In this document: one piece after another, positions 26,726 through 36,466 of the stretch
Position numbering within the stretch: position 1 is the stretch's first letter
Layout of the letters: the number at the start of each line of letters is the position of its first letter
From: Marinobacterium arenosum
GTDB lineage: Bacteria; Pseudomonadota; Gammaproteobacteria; Pseudomonadales; Balneatricaceae
Direction: 5' to 3'
Assembly (NCBI RefSeq): GCF_019795155.1
Contig: NZ_JAILYN010000001.1
Span: 159,373 to 223,372, forward strand
Length of the DNA: 64,000 bases
The notes under the pieces: generated by a model
The model's database searches: none
What the model was told of the DNA's origin: nothing
Seen by the model: the letters and a program-made list of their open reading frames with translations, nothing else
Position numbers and translations under genes: made by a program

Positions 26726-27943
26726 TCAGAGTGCCGCCAAACCCCGCTGCATATCCGTCTTCAGGTCATCCAGCGATTCCAGTCCCACCGACAACCGGAT
26801 CAGGTTTTGCTTGATCCCGGCCACCGCCTTGTCCTCTTCGGTCATGCGACCGTGGGTAGTGGTGTACGGGTGGGTAATGGTGGTTTTGACATCGCCCAGG
26901 TTACCGGTGATCGACACCATCTCGGTGGCATCGATAAACCGCCAGGCCGCCTCCTGGCCGCCGCTGACCTCGAACGACAGCACGCCTCCGAAACCGCTCT
27001 GCTGACGCTTGGCCAGCTGGTGCTGCGGATGGCTTGCCAAGCCGGCATAGTGTACCCGTTCGATCCCCGGTTGCTGCTGCAGCCATTCGGCCATCGTCTG
27101 TGCATTCTCGCAGTGGGCACGCATGCGAATCGGCAGCGTCTCCAGCCCTTTCAGGAACACCCAGGCATTGAACGGGCTCAGGCAGGCGCCGCCGGTACGG
27201 ATAAAACCGAAGATCTCCTCCATCTCCGCCTTGCGACCGACCACCGCGCCGCCGATGCAGCGTCCCTGACCATCCAGGTACTTGGTCGCCGAATGGACTA
27301 CCAGATCGGCGCCCTGGCTCAGCGGCTGCTGCAGTACCGGGGTGCAGAAGCAGTTGTCCACTGCCAGCAAAGCGCCATGCTGATGGGCGATATCGGCCAC
27401 CGCGCGCACATCGGTCAGTTCCGACAGCGGGTTGGACGGTGTTTCCAGGAACAGCAGCCGGGTGTTGTCACGCAGTGCAGCACGCCAAGCAGCCAGATCG
27501 GTCGGATCAACGAAAGTGGTTTCGATACCGGCCCGGCTCAGGTACTTCTGGAACAGTGCCACGGTGGAGCCGAACACGCTACGCGAGCAGACCACGTGAT
27601 CGCCGCACTTCAGCAGCGACAAGCCGACACTGAGGATCGCCGCCATGCCGGACGACGTCGCCACGGCCCGTTCGCCGCCTTCCAAGGCGGCGATACGCTG
27701 CTCGAAAGCCCGTACGGTCGGGTTGGTGAAGCGGGAGTAGATATTGCCCTCCTCTTCACCGCCGAACCGTGCCGCCGCCTCGCGGGCACTGGAGAAAACG
27801 TAGCTGGAGGTGGGATAGATCGGATCGCTATGCTCACCTTCGTCGCTGCGGTGCTGACCGGCACGCAGCGCCAGCGTCTCGAAGCTGCAATCTTCCAGCT
27901 CGAACTGGATACGCTGTTCGCGTTCAAAACCCGGTCGGGCCAT
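26726..27943 (-). CDS. metZ: O-succinylhomoserine sulfhydrylase MetZ
   Basis: This PLP enzyme of the Cys/Met gamma family makes homocysteine directly from O-succinylhomoserine and sulfide. The protein is 405 residues and starts MARPGFE; AAGGAG is nine bases upstream of ATG 27943. Family marks are SDPIYPTSSYVFSSA, GNIYSRFTNPTVRAFEQRIAALEGG, SSGMAAILSV and the PLP lysine in HSATKYLDGQGRC. It directly follows purF with a 13-base gap, the arrangement known in Pseudomonas (purF-metZ), which supports MetZ over MetB or MetY. Confidence 0.94.
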   Translation of the reverse strand: MARPGFEREQRIQFELEDCSFETLALRAGQHRSDEGEHSDPIYPTSSYVFSSAREAAARFGGEEEGNIYSRFTNPTVRAFEQRIAALEGGERAVATSSGMAAILSVGLSLLKCGDHVVCSRSVFGSTVALFQKYLSRAGIETTFVDPTDLAAWRAALRDNTRLLFLETPSNPLSELTDVRAVADIAHQHGALLAVDNCFCTPVLQQPLSQGADLVVHSATKYLDGQGRCIGGAVVGRKAEMEEIFGFIRTGGACLSPFNAWVFLKGLETLPIRMRAHCENAQTMAEWLQQQPGIERVHYAGLASHPQHQLAKRQQSGFGGVLSFEVSGGQEAAWRFIDATEMVSITGNLGDVKTTITHPYTTTHGRMTEEDKAVAGIKQNLIRLSVGLESLDDLKTDMQRGLAAL

Positions 27944-27956
27944 CCGTCGGGACTCC

Positions 27957-29477
27957 TTAGTCAATTTTGTTCTGCAGGCAGGCGGACTCGTTGCTGTTGG
28001 TCTCGACTACCTTCTTGTTCTTGGCGGCATCGTTACGCTTGGCTTCCAGACGCGCCAGGTAGGCTTCGTCCACGTCGCCGGTAACGTACTTGCCGTCAAA
28101 CACACAGGTATCGAAATCCTCGATCTCGCTGTTGCCACTGCGGACGCTCTCCTTCAGATCATCCAGATCCTGATAAAGCATCCAGTCGCAACCGATCTCC
28201 TGACCCACTTCGTCATCGGTCCGGCCATGGGCGATCAGCTCGTCGGCCGCCGGCATGTCGATACCGTAGACGTTCGGGTAGCGTACCGCCGGCGCGGCAG
28301 AGGCGAAATAGACCTTCTTGGCACCCATCTCGCGCGCCATCTGCACGATCTGCTGGGAGGTGGTGCCACGCACGATGGAGTCGTCCACCAGCATCACCAC
28401 CTTGTCCTTGAACTCCAGTTCGATCGGGTTCAGCTTGCGGCGCACCGACTTCTTGCGCTCGGTCTGGCCCGGCATGATGAAGGTACGGCCGATATAGCGG
28501 TTCTTGATAAAGCCTTCACGGAACATCACACCCAGGTGATTGGCCATCTCCAATGCAGCGGTACGGCTGGTGTCCGGAATCGGGATGATCACGTCGATAT
28601 CGTGATCCGGCCGTTCCCGCTTGACCTTCTCGGCCAGGCTGACCCCCTGACGCATACGCGATTTGTACACGTTGACGTCGTCGATGATGGAATCCGGCCG
28701 CGCCAGGTAGACGTACTCGAACAGGCACGGCGTCAGGCGCGGATTGTTGGCGCACTGGCGGGTCGATACCCGACCGTCCATGTCGATAAAGATCGCCTCG
28801 CCCGGCGCCAGGTCGCGGATACGGGTGTAACCGGAGGTATCCAGCGCGACGCTCTCGGAAGCGACCATGTATTCATCGCCCTGCTTGGTCTCACGCTTGC
28901 CGTACACCAGCGGGCGGATACCGTTGGGATCGCGGAACGCCACGATGCCGTAACCGGTGATCACCGCAACCACTGCGTAGCCGCCGGTCACCCGCTCATG
29001 AACCCGCGCGATCGCCTTGAAGATATCGTCGGCGGTCGGTACCAGTTTGCCCTGAGCCTGCAGCTCGTGCGCGAACACGTTCAGCAGCACTTCGGAATCG
29101 GACGTGGTGTTGACGTGACGCAGGTCGTCACGGAACACCTGGTCGATCAGCTCATCGGCATTGGTCAGGTTGCCGTTATGGGCCAACGCGATGCCGTACG
29201 GCGAGTTGACGTAGAATGGCTGCGCTTCAGCGGCGCTGGAGCTGCCGGCGGTCGGGTAGCGGACGTGGCCGATACCGGCGTTGCCCATCAGGCGCTTCAT
29301 ATGACGGGTCCGGAAGACCTCGTTCACCAGTCCGTTGTCCTTGCGCATGTAGAAACGGTTACCTTCACAGGTCACCATCCCGGCTGCATCCTGACCGCGG
29401 TGCTGTAGCACCGTCAGGGCGTCAAAGATCGTCTGGTTTACATGGGATTTGGCAACGATGCCCACAATGCCGCACAT
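27957..29477 (-). CDS. purF: Amidophosphoribosyltransferase PurF
   Basis: PurF catalyses the first committed step of purine synthesis, making phosphoribosylamine from PRPP and glutamine. The 506 residues comprise an N-terminal glutaminase domain with nucleophile Cys2 (MCGIVGIV) and a C-terminal phosphoribosyltransferase domain with the PRPP loop [18 protein letters not shown]. The length matches E. coli PurF (505). It lies between cvpA and metZ on the minus strand. An upstream PurR operator was not identified by eye. Confidence 0.97.
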   Translation of the reverse strand: MCGIVGIVAKSHVNQTIFDALTVLQHRGQDAAGMVTCEGNRFYMRKDNGLVNEVFRTRHMKRLMGNAGIGHVRYPTAGSSSAAEAQPFYVNSPYGIALAHNGNLTNADELIDQVFRDDLRHVNTTSDSEVLLNVFAHELQAQGKLVPTADDIFKAIARVHERVTGGYAVVAVITGYGIVAFRDPNGIRPLVYGKRETKQGDEYMVASESVALDTSGYTRIRDLAPGEAIFIDMDGRVSTRQCANNPRLTPCLFEYVYLARPDSIIDDVNVYKSRMRQGVSLAEKVKRERPDHDIDVIIPIPDTSRTAALEMANHLGVMFREGFIKNRYIGRTFIMPGQTERKKSVRRKLNPIELEFKDKVVMLVDDSIVRGTTSQQIVQMAREMGAKKVYFASAAPAVRYPNVYGIDMPAADELIAHGRTDDEVGQEIGCDWMLYQDLDDLKESVRSGNSEIEDFDTCVFDGKYVTGDVDEAYLARLEAKRNDAAKNKKVVETNSNESACLQNKID

Positions 29478-29528
29478 TCGCTCTCACCTCGAAGGGAACA
29501 GTCTCGTCTAAATCTTGCCACCCATCCG

Positions 29529-30023
29529 TCAACGACCGGCATTCCAGATCACCTGCGCCATATCCGACGCAACGTTCCGGCTCCATGCTTCCATCGTTTT
29601 GAAATGGGGAATTAATTGAGATTCCTGCCACCAGGGGTCCTCCGTTGCCGGAGTCATACCCACCAGGGCTATAAGCGCGATAACCAGCAAGCCACCGCGC
29701 GCAATACCAAAGCCCACCCCCAACATCCGGTCGGTACCACTGAGGCCGGTTGCGTCCACCAGCATGCCAACCAGGTTATTGATCACCGCGCCGACCAGCA
29801 GGGTTGCTATGAACAGAATAGCAAAGGCCGCCAGTAGCTGAAGCGACGGGGTTTGGATATAGGGCGCCAGCAACGTGGCCAGCGCATCGGAAAACAGACG
29901 GGCCACGACAAATGCCGCAACCCAGGTCACCAGAGAGAGCGCTTCGCGCATGAAGCCTCTCTTGAGGCTGAACAAGCTTGAAATAGCGATGATGCCGAGA
30001 ATGATCCAGTCAGCCCAGTTCAT
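29529..30023 (-). CDS. cvpA: CvpA family membrane protein
   Basis: This 164-residue inner-membrane protein has four hydrophobic segments (WIILGIIAISSLFSL, LVTWVAAFVVARLF, LLAAFAILFIATLLVGAV, GLLVIALIALVGM). It opens MNWADWIILGI, as CvpA proteins do. In E. coli it is encoded upstream of purF and is required for colicin V production and for envelope tolerance to bile salts. The same dedD-cvpA-purF order is seen here. Confidence 0.9.
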   Translation of the reverse strand: MNWADWIILGIIAISSLFSLKRGFMREALSLVTWVAAFVVARLFSDALATLLAPYIQTPSLQLLAAFAILFIATLLVGAVINNLVGMLVDATGLSGTDRMLGVGFGIARGGLLVIALIALVGMTPATEDPWWQESQLIPHFKTMEAWSRNVASDMAQVIWNAGR

Positions 30024-30085
30024 ATCTGATGCCAGCAGTGATAATGTGCGCGCATTCTAACAGAGCCCCGACAGCAACCCAATCG

Positions 30086-30637
30086 TCACTGAGTGGTAAA
30101 ACGTACGATTATGCCATCCAGGGCCATCTTTTCTTTCAGCTCCAGCTTCAACCGCTCAAGATTTGAACGCTGAAGGTCCGGCCCTACATAAACCTTGACC
30201 AACCCGGCCTGTTTACGGGTGTATACCTTATGCCCGGCATTGATCAGCTGCTTACGCAGCCCACGGGCATTGGTTTCATCCTTGAAACTGGCCAGCTGCA
30301 GGGTCCAGGCAACCGGCACGCCCTCCTGATCCAGGGTCGGGGTATCCGGCTCGATCGCCAGCTTGGCATCCGACTTATCAATCTTGGCCTGAAGCGCCGC
30401 CGACTTGGCCGGCCGCTCGGCGGCCGGGGCCGGTTCCGCCAGTTCACTGGTATCCGGCAGCGCCTGCTTGACCGGGGTGACACTGATCACCACCGGCGCT
30501 TCCGGCTCCGGCGGAATATCGTTGCTGAGATGTCGCTCGCGGTAGCCGGCGCCGTCAAAGAACAGCGGAAACAGAATCCCGGCCGACAGGATGATCGCGG
30601 CCAGACCGACCAGGCGCAGCTTCAAGCTTTCAGACAT
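30086..30637 (-). CDS. dedD: DedD-like SPOR-domain protein
   Basis: This 183-residue bitopic inner-membrane protein has an N-terminal cytoplasmic stub and helix (LVGLAAIILSAGILFPLFF, about 10-28), a Pro/Ala-rich periplasmic linker and a C-terminal SPOR domain (about 107-183: TLQLASFKDETNARGLRKQLINAG, VYVGPDLQRSNLERL). SPOR domains bind denuded peptidoglycan at the septum, and DedD supports cell constriction. Its start is one base after the folC stop, indicating coupling. Confidence 0.9.
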   Translation of the reverse strand: MSESLKLRLVGLAAIILSAGILFPLFFDGAGYRERHLSNDIPPEPEAPVVISVTPVKQALPDTSELAEPAPAAERPAKSAALQAKIDKSDAKLAIEPDTPTLDQEGVPVAWTLQLASFKDETNARGLRKQLINAGHKVYTRKQAGLVKVYVGPDLQRSNLERLKLELKEKMALDGIIVRFTTQ

Positions 30638-30638
30638 C

Positions 30639-31901
30639 TCACTTTTCCATCTTCAACGCATCCAGTGCAGCCGACACCGTATAAAAGGAGCCGGCAACAA
30701 GCAAGCACTCATCGGGCTGCAGTTCAGCCCGCGCCGCGGACAATGCCTCAAGCACCCCGTCAAAACAGCCCGCCGGACCAGCCAGCTGTTCGGCCAGCCG
30801 CTCAGCCCGGCAACCACGTGCGCCTTCCAGTGTCGCCAGGTACCAACCCGCCGCCAGCGGCTGCAATGCCTGCATGACCGATGCGGCATCCTTGTCGCCC
30901 AGCATACCCAATACGATCCGCACCCGGCCTGCGTGGTCGGCGAGCCTTTCCGCCAGCAGCTCAGCCGCCTGGGGGTTGTGCGCCACGTCGAGAATACAGC
31001 GACCTTCCGGCAGCGCCACCTGCTGCATCCGGCCGGTCATCGAGGCCGACCGCAACCCTTGATGGATCGCCGCCTCATCGACCGCCAGCGGCAGCAAAGA
31101 CAACACCTGCAGTGCGGTAGCGGCATTCTGGAACGGCAGCTGCGGATAGGGCAATTGGCGGTAGACAACGGTTTCGCCCGCCGGGTTCAGCCCCTGCCAT
31201 TGCCAGCCATCATCGGCCGACTGGACACTGAACTGCGCGCCCTTCTGGTACAACCGGGCGCCGAGCCGTTCGGCGGTGGCAGCGATCGCCGCCGGTGCCG
31301 GGTCGGCGCCACAGACCGCCGGACGGCCGGTTCGGAAGATACCGGCCTTCTCCGCGGCGATCCCTTCGATATCGTCACCCAGCCAGTCGACATGATCCAG
31401 GCCGATAGAGGTCACCACGGCAATATGCGGATCGACGATATTGATCGCGTCCAGCCGACCGCCCAGGCCGACCTCCAGCAGCGCCACGTCCAGCTCCGCC
31501 CGGGCCAACAGCCAGAGCGCCACCAGGGTGCCCCACTCGAAATAGGTCAGCGACACATCTTCGCGCACCGCATCGATCGCCCGGAAGGCTTCACAAAGCT
31601 GCTCGTCGGTCGCCTCTTCCCGACCGATCCGGACCCGCTCGTTGTAGCGCAGGAAGTGTGGCGAGGTATAGCAGCCGGTACGGTAACCCGCGGCCTGCAA
31701 GATCTCGGACAGGTAGCTGATGGTCGAACCCTTGCCGTTGGTGCCGGCGACAGTGACCAGCTGTGTCGAGCCAAAATCAACCGCCAGCCGCTGGTAGACC
31801 TGACGGATGCGATCCAGCCCCAGATCGATTTCGCTGGGGTGCATCTGTTCCACCCAGTTCAACCACTGGGACAACGTGAATTGAGCGCGGGATTGCTCCA
31901 T
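30639..31901 (-). CDS. folC: Dihydrofolate synthase / folylpolyglutamate synthase FolC
   Basis: This ATP-dependent Mur-ligase-fold enzyme joins glutamate to dihydropteroate and extends the folate tail. The protein is 420 residues, the usual length. The P-loop VTVAGTNGKGST, SPHFLRYNERVRI, LEVGLGGRLDA.N and the C-terminal LDVAHNP are all present. It sits between accD and dedD as in E. coli and Pseudomonas. A 10-bp GC-rich hairpin (31927-31949) lies in the 59-base gap after accD without a T-tract. Confidence 0.95.
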   Translation of the reverse strand: MEQSRAQFTLSQWLNWVEQMHPSEIDLGLDRIRQVYQRLAVDFGSTQLVTVAGTNGKGSTISYLSEILQAAGYRTGCYTSPHFLRYNERVRIGREEATDEQLCEAFRAIDAVREDVSLTYFEWGTLVALWLLARAELDVALLEVGLGGRLDAINIVDPHIAVVTSIGLDHVDWLGDDIEGIAAEKAGIFRTGRPAVCGADPAPAAIAATAERLGARLYQKGAQFSVQSADDGWQWQGLNPAGETVVYRQLPYPQLPFQNAATALQVLSLLPLAVDEAAIHQGLRSASMTGRMQQVALPEGRCILDVAHNPQAAELLAERLADHAGRVRIVLGMLGDKDAASVMQALQPLAAGWYLATLEGARGCRAERLAEQLAGPAGCFDGVLEALSAARAELQPDECLLVAGSFYTVSAALDALKMEK

Positions 31902-31960
31902 AGGGATCTCTTTCCGAGAAGAGGCAGCACCCGCCGGGCCGGCGGGTGCCGCGGGATGGA

Positions 31961-32821
31961 TCAGGCGGCAGGCTGGCGGGTCAGCTTGCGCAGGATACTG
32001 CTGAGGCGGTCACGCATCTCACCACGATGGATGATCATATCCACCTGGCCGTGCTCCAGCAGGAACTCACTGCGCTGGAAGCCTTCCGGCAGCTTCTCGC
32101 GCACGGTCTGTTCGATTACTCGCGGACCGGCGAAGCCGATCAGCGCTTTCGGCTCAGCCACGTTCAGGTCACCCAGCATCGCCAGACTGGCGGATACACC
32201 GCCGTACACCGGATCGGTCAGCACCGAGATGTAGGGCACGCCGGCCTGCTTCAGTTTTTCCAGTACCGCACTGGTCTTGGCCATCTGCATCAGCGAGAAC
32301 AGCGCCTCCTGCATCCGCGCACCGCCGGAGGCGGAGAAGCAGATCAGCGGGATATTCTCTTCCAGGCTCAGGTTGGCGGCACGCACGAAGCGCTCACCAA
32401 CCACCGCCCCCATGGAACCGCCCATGAACTGGAAATCGAACGCCACCGCCACCACCGGCACGCCGTTGACACTACCGCGCATCGCGATCAGCGCGTCCTT
32501 CTCGCCGGTCGCCTTCTGCGCTGCCGCCAGACGGTCCTTGTACTTCTTGGAGTCCTTGAACTTCAGGCGGTCCACCGGCTCCACATCGGTCGCCAGCTCG
32601 CTACGACCGTCGGCGTCCAGGAAAAACTCCAGACGACGACGGGCGGTCAAGCGCATATGGTGGTCGCATTTCGGGCAGACGTGCTGGCTCTTTTCCAGTT
32701 CCGGACGATAGAGTACAGCTTCACACTTCGGGCACTTCTTCCACAGGCCCTCCGGAATATTGGAGCGCTTCTTCTCGGAACGCCCCAAGGAAGGAACAAT
32801 TTTTTCCAGCCAGTTACTCAT
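31961..32821 (-). CDS. accD: Acetyl-CoA carboxylase carboxyltransferase subunit beta AccD
   Basis: AccD transfers the carboxyl group from biotin to acetyl-CoA, making malonyl-CoA, in an alpha2-beta2 complex with AccA. The protein is 286 residues and begins [13 protein letters not shown]. It has the N-terminal zinc ribbon (Cys30, Cys33, Cys49, Cys52) and a crotonase-like core with [22 protein letters not shown] and [24 protein letters not shown] 32821 was chosen because the family N-terminus begins there; the frame runs on to 32842. It follows trpA by 42 bases. Confidence 0.96.
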   Translation of the reverse strand: MSNWLEKIVPSLGRSEKKRSNIPEGLWKKCPKCEAVLYRPELEKSQHVCPKCDHHMRLTARRRLEFFLDADGRSELATDVEPVDRLKFKDSKKYKDRLAAAQKATGEKDALIAMRGSVNGVPVVAVAFDFQFMGGSMGAVVGERFVRAANLSLEENIPLICFSASGGARMQEALFSLMQMAKTSAVLEKLKQAGVPYISVLTDPVYGGVSASLAMLGDLNVAEPKALIGFAGPRVIEQTVREKLPEGFQRSEFLLEHGQVDMIIHRGEMRDRLSSILRKLTRQPAA

Positions 32822-32863
32822 AGATCTCTCAACCTGTTCCATTTAACCAGACAAAGGTGCCGA

Positions 32864-33667
32864 TTAGGCATCCATCGCCTGGCGCATCTCTTTAACGATC
32901 GCGGCGACAGCGGCGGGGATCTCCGCCGGGCTGTCGGCCAGCTCTGCAATTTTATTCACCAGCACACTACCGACGATGGCGCCGTCGGATACCGAGGCGA
33001 TCGCCTTGGCCGACGCCGCATCGCGGATACCGAAGCCGACGCCGATGCGCACATCGGTGTGCTGACGGATCTGCCGCACCTTACGCTCCACCTCGGCCAC
33101 ATCCAGCGCCGCAGAACCGGTCACCCCTTTCACCGATACGTAGTAGACGTAACCGCTGCCGCTCTGGCAGACCTGGGCGATACGGCTCTCTTCGGTGGTC
33201 GGCGCCAGCAGGTAGATGGCGTCCATAGCGCGCGCTTTCAACAGCTGGACGAACTCTTCGGATTCTTCCGGCGGCAGATCGACGGTCAGCACACCATCGA
33301 CACCGGCATCGGCGGCCAGTTCGACGAAACGCTCGTAACCCAGCACCTCGATCGGGTTCAGGTAACCCATCAGCACCACCGGGGTTTCGCCATCCTGTTC
33401 ACGGAAGGTTTTCACCATCGCCAGCACATCCAACAGCCGGGTGTGGTGCTTCAACGCCCGCTCGCAGGCCAGCTGGATCACAGGTCCATCGGCCATCGGG
33501 TCGGAAAACGGCACCCCCAACTCGAGAATGTCGGCACCGGCCTCGACCAGCGCGTGCATCAGCGGCACGGTCACCTCCGGATTCGGATCTCCGGCGGTGA
33601 CATAGGGGATCAGCGCCTTGCGGCCCTGCTGCTCCAGACGATCAAAACAACTATCGATTCGACTCAT
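32864..33667 (-). CDS. trpA: Tryptophan synthase alpha subunit TrpA
   Basis: TrpA cleaves indole-3-glycerol phosphate to indole, which is channelled to TrpB. The protein is 267 residues. The catalytic Glu lies in [26 protein letters not shown], and the phosphate loop region GVTG and GFGIRDAA are present. It follows trpB with a 15-base gap on the minus strand, so both subunits are made from one message. Confidence 0.97.
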   Translation of the reverse strand: MSRIDSCFDRLEQQGRKALIPYVTAGDPNPEVTVPLMHALVEAGADILELGVPFSDPMADGPVIQLACERALKHHTRLLDVLAMVKTFREQDGETPVVLMGYLNPIEVLGYERFVELAADAGVDGVLTVDLPPEESEEFVQLLKARAMDAIYLLAPTTEESRIAQVCQSGSGYVYYVSVKGVTGSAALDVAEVERKVRQIRQHTDVRIGVGFGIRDAASAKAIASVSDGAIVGSVLVNKIAELADSPAEIPAAVAAIVKEMRQAMDA

Positions 33668-33682
33668 GATCCTTCCCCTGTG

Positions 33683-34903
33683 TCACACTTCGATGCCGTC
33701 GATCTGGGCGACGGTATGAATATCTTTATCGCCACGGCCGGACAGGTTCACCACGATGATCTGATCCGGGTCCATCTCTTTCGCCATCTTCATCGCATGG
33801 GCCACCGCATGGCTGGACTCCAGCGCCGGCATGATCCCTTCGATACGGGTCAGCAGGCGGAAGGCATCCATCGCCTCGTCATCGGTTGCCGCCACGTATT
33901 CGGCGCGGCCACAATCTTTCAACCATGCGTGCTCCGGACCGACGCCCGGATAATCCAGCCCGGCGGAGACCGAATGGGTGCCCAGAATCTGGCCGGCATC
34001 GTCCTCCATCAGATAGGTACGGTTGCCGTGCAGCACACCCGGCCGGCCGGCACTGAGCGGCGCGGCATGTTCGCCGGTCTCGATACCGTGACCGCCGGCT
34101 TCGACGCCGACCATGCGAACCGCTTCATCCTCGATGAACGGATGGAACAGGCCGATGGCGTTGGAACCACCGCCGACACAGGCGACCAGTGCATCCGGCA
34201 GACGGCCAGCCTGCTCCAGACACTGCTGACGGGCTTCGCGGCCGATCACCGCCTGGAAATCACGCACCAGTTTCGGATAGGGGTGCGGGCCGGCAGCGGT
34301 ACCGATGATGTAGAAGGTGTTGTCGACGTTGGTCACCCAGTCGCGCATCGCCTCGTTCATCGCGTCCTTCAGCGTGCGGGTACCGGACTCGACCGAGATC
34401 ACCTCGGCGCCCAGCAGCTTCATCCGGTAGACGTTCAGCTTCTGGCGTTCGACATCCTCGGCTCCCATGTAAACCTGGCACTCCAGCCCCAGTCGGGCCG
34501 CCACCGTGGCCGATGCCACACCGTGCTGCCCCGCGCCGGTTTCGGCGATCACCCGCGGCTTACCGGTGTACTTGGCCAGCAGTGCCTGGCCGATGGTGTT
34601 ATTCACCTTGTGAGCACCGGTGTGGTTCAGGTCTTCCCGTTTCAGGTAGATCTGGGCGCCGCCGACGTGGCGGGTCAGGTGCTCGGCGAAGTACAGCGGT
34701 GAGGGACGGCCGACATAGTGCGCCAGGTCACGGTCGAATTCAGCCTGGAATGCCGGGTCTCGCCAGAGCTTCTCATAAGTACGTTCCAGATCCTGCAGTG
34801 CAGCGATCAGGGTCTCAGAGACAAAACGCCCACCGTAGGGGCCGAAATGCCCGCGCGCGTCGGGCAGCTGTTTCAGTTTGGCGAGATCAATATTGGTTGG
34901 CAC
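33683..34903 (-). CDS. trpB: Tryptophan synthase beta subunit TrpB
   Basis: TrpB uses PLP to condense indole with serine. With the GTG start at 34903 ([28 protein letters not shown]) the protein is 406 residues, the expected size. GAGG lies six bases upstream. The PLP lysine is in [14 protein letters not shown], and [14 protein letters not shown]-like GREARQQ and [10 protein letters not shown] are intact. The start lies inside the end of trpF (17-base overlap), suggesting coupling. A longer open frame to 34990 only reflects the overlap. Confidence 0.96.
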   Translation of the reverse strand: MPTNIDLAKLKQLPDARGHFGPYGGRFVSETLIAALQDLERTYEKLWRDPAFQAEFDRDLAHYVGRPSPLYFAEHLTRHVGGAQIYLKREDLNHTGAHKVNNTIGQALLAKYTGKPRVIAETGAGQHGVASATVAARLGLECQVYMGAEDVERQKLNVYRMKLLGAEVISVESGTRTLKDAMNEAMRDWVTNVDNTFYIIGTAAGPHPYPKLVRDFQAVIGREARQQCLEQAGRLPDALVACVGGGSNAIGLFHPFIEDEAVRMVGVEAGGHGIETGEHAAPLSAGRPGVLHGNRTYLMEDDAGQILGTHSVSAGLDYPGVGPEHAWLKDCGRAEYVAATDDEAMDAFRLLTRIEGIMPALESSHAVAHAMKMAKEMDPDQIIVVNLSGRGDKDIHTVAQIDGIEV

Positions 34904-35516
34904 GGGCCACCTCTTGCATAAATACTTCGATTTTTTGTTGGTCTTTAATACCTTTCGCAGCTTCGACCCCGCCGCTGACATCGACGGCATAGGGCCGTAC
35001 CTGCTCGATTGCGGTACGCACGTTGTCCGGTGTCAAACCACCGGCCAGGATCAGGGATTTCGGCATCTCAGCCGGGATCCGGGCCCAATCGAACGCCTCA
35101 CCGGTACCGCCCGGCACACCCGGCCGGTAGGCGTCCAACAGGATCGCCCGGGCGCTGTCGTACTGCTGACAGAGCGCCAGGACATCCAGTTCGGGTTTCA
35201 TACGCAGGGCCTTGAAATAGGGGCGCTCGAAGCCAGCGCAGAAGGCTTCGGACTCGTCGCCGTGAAACTGCAGCAGATCCAGCCCGGTCAACTGCAGCGT
35301 GCGCGCCACCTGCTCCGCCGTCTCGTTGACGAACAGGCCGACGGTGGTGACAAAAGGCGGCAACCGCTCGATGATCTGTGCCGCCGCGTCCGGTGCGATA
35401 TAGCGCGGGCTCGGTTTATAGAACACGAAGCCCAGCGCATCCGCCCCGGCCGCAATCGCGGCCTGGGCATCGTCCAGCCGGGTAATGCCACAGATTTTTA
35501 CGCGCGTTCGAGTCAC
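34887..35516 (-). CDS. trpF: Phosphoribosylanthranilate isomerase TrpF
   Basis: This 209-residue TIM-barrel enzyme performs the Amadori rearrangement in tryptophan synthesis. The N-terminal catalytic Cys is in [12 protein letters not shown], the catalytic Asp is in the AILLDAY strand, and phosphate-binding [11 protein letters not shown] and DVSGGVE are present. It lies between truA and trpB on the minus strand. The trpF-trpB-trpA order without trpE, D or C shows a split trp pathway, as is common in gammaproteobacteria related to Pseudomonas. Confidence 0.96.
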   Translation of the reverse strand: MTRTRVKICGITRLDDAQAAIAAGADALGFVFYKPSPRYIAPDAAAQIIERLPPFVTTVGLFVNETAEQVARTLQLTGLDLLQFHGDESEAFCAGFERPYFKALRMKPELDVLALCQQYDSARAILLDAYRPGVPGGTGEAFDWARIPAEMPKSLILAGGLTPDNVRTAIEQVRPYAVDVSGGVEAAKGIKDQQKIEVFMQEVARANQY

Positions 35517-35567
35517 TGAAAATAGGCCCTGAAAAGCAGAGATAGTAACAGATGCCAGCGGGTAAAG

Positions 35568-36413
35568 TCAGTCCAGTCCGGTCAGGAAATAGGGCCCGAG
35601 CTCCGATTTCGGCAGTGCGTACTGGTCCGGGTAGCGAACATCGACGAAATACAGCCCCCAGGGCGGCGCGGTGACTCCACCGTCACGGCGGTCACGCGCC
35701 TCCAGCACCTCCTTCGACCAGTCGATCGGCGCCTCGCCGGCACCGATCTTCATCAGCACCCCGGCGATATTGCGGATCATATGGTGCAGGAAAGCATTAG
35801 CCCGCACGTCGATCACGATCAGCTGGCCGCTGCGGTAGACGGACAGCTCTCGAACGTCGCGCACCGGGCTCTTGGCCTGGCAGGCCACCGCCCGGTATGA
35901 GGAGAAGTCATGCTCGCCGACCAGCTGCTGCCCCGCCTGGTGCATCCATTCGACATTGAGCTTTTTGTGGGTCCAGGTCACACCGCGCGCCAGCACTGCC
36001 GGCTTGACCGGCGCACTGCAAATTACGTAGCGGTAACGACGCTCCAGCGCCGAGAAGCGGGCATGAAAGTCGTTCGGCACCCGCACCGCCCATTTGATCG
36101 CGATATCGTCCGGCAGATGGGTGTTGGTGCCCAGCACCAGGGCCCGCTCCGGCCGTTCAAACTGGCAATCGAAATGGATGACTTGATAGGTACCGTTAAC
36201 GCCGGTATCGGTCCGACCGGCACAAACCACTGCCACCGGATGATTGGCGATTCGGGCCAGGGCCCGCTCGACCTCGGTCTGGATGCAGCGCACGTCGCCC
36301 GTTTTCTGGGTCTGCCAGCCGTTGTAGCTGGCGCCGGCGTACTCCACACAGAGCGCATAACGATAGGGGGCGATCGAAATCGCCCCCTGGTTGGAATCCT
36401 GTTGTACTGCCAT
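35568..36413 (-). CDS. truA: tRNA pseudouridine(38-40) synthase TruA
   Basis: TruA isomerises uridines 38-40 in the tRNA anticodon arm. The protein is 281 residues. The catalytic Asp69 is in CAGRTDTGVNGTYQVIHFDC, and the family stretches YRYALCVEYAGASYNGWQTQ, NDFHARFSALERRYRYVI and FLHHMIRNIAGVLMKIG are clear. It lies between fimV and trpF as in Pseudomonas. The Shine-Dalgarno site is weak (GAAG four bases before the ATG). Confidence 0.95.
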   Translation of the reverse strand: MAVQQDSNQGAISIAPYRYALCVEYAGASYNGWQTQKTGDVRCIQTEVERALARIANHPVAVVCAGRTDTGVNGTYQVIHFDCQFERPERALVLGTNTHLPDDIAIKWAVRVPNDFHARFSALERRYRYVICSAPVKPAVLARGVTWTHKKLNVEWMHQAGQQLVGEHDFSSYRAVACQAKSPVRDVRELSVYRSGQLIVIDVRANAFLHHMIRNIAGVLMKIGAGEAPIDWSKEVLEARDRRDGGVTAPPWGLYFVDVRYPDQYALPKSELGPYFLTGLD

Positions 36414-36466
36414 TTACTTCAAATACTACCTTTAATCCCGATGCCGACCGGCCGTCGACCACCGCC

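Noticed and set aside
26576..28084. A 502-codon plus-strand open frame opposite metZ
   Set aside because: It is a shadow of metZ and the end of purF, which carry full family motifs.
31946..34702. A 918-codon plus-strand open frame opposite accD, trpA and trpB
   Set aside because: It is the antisense shadow of three certain genes in a GC-rich genome; its product is His/Arg/Gln-rich with no recognisable domain.
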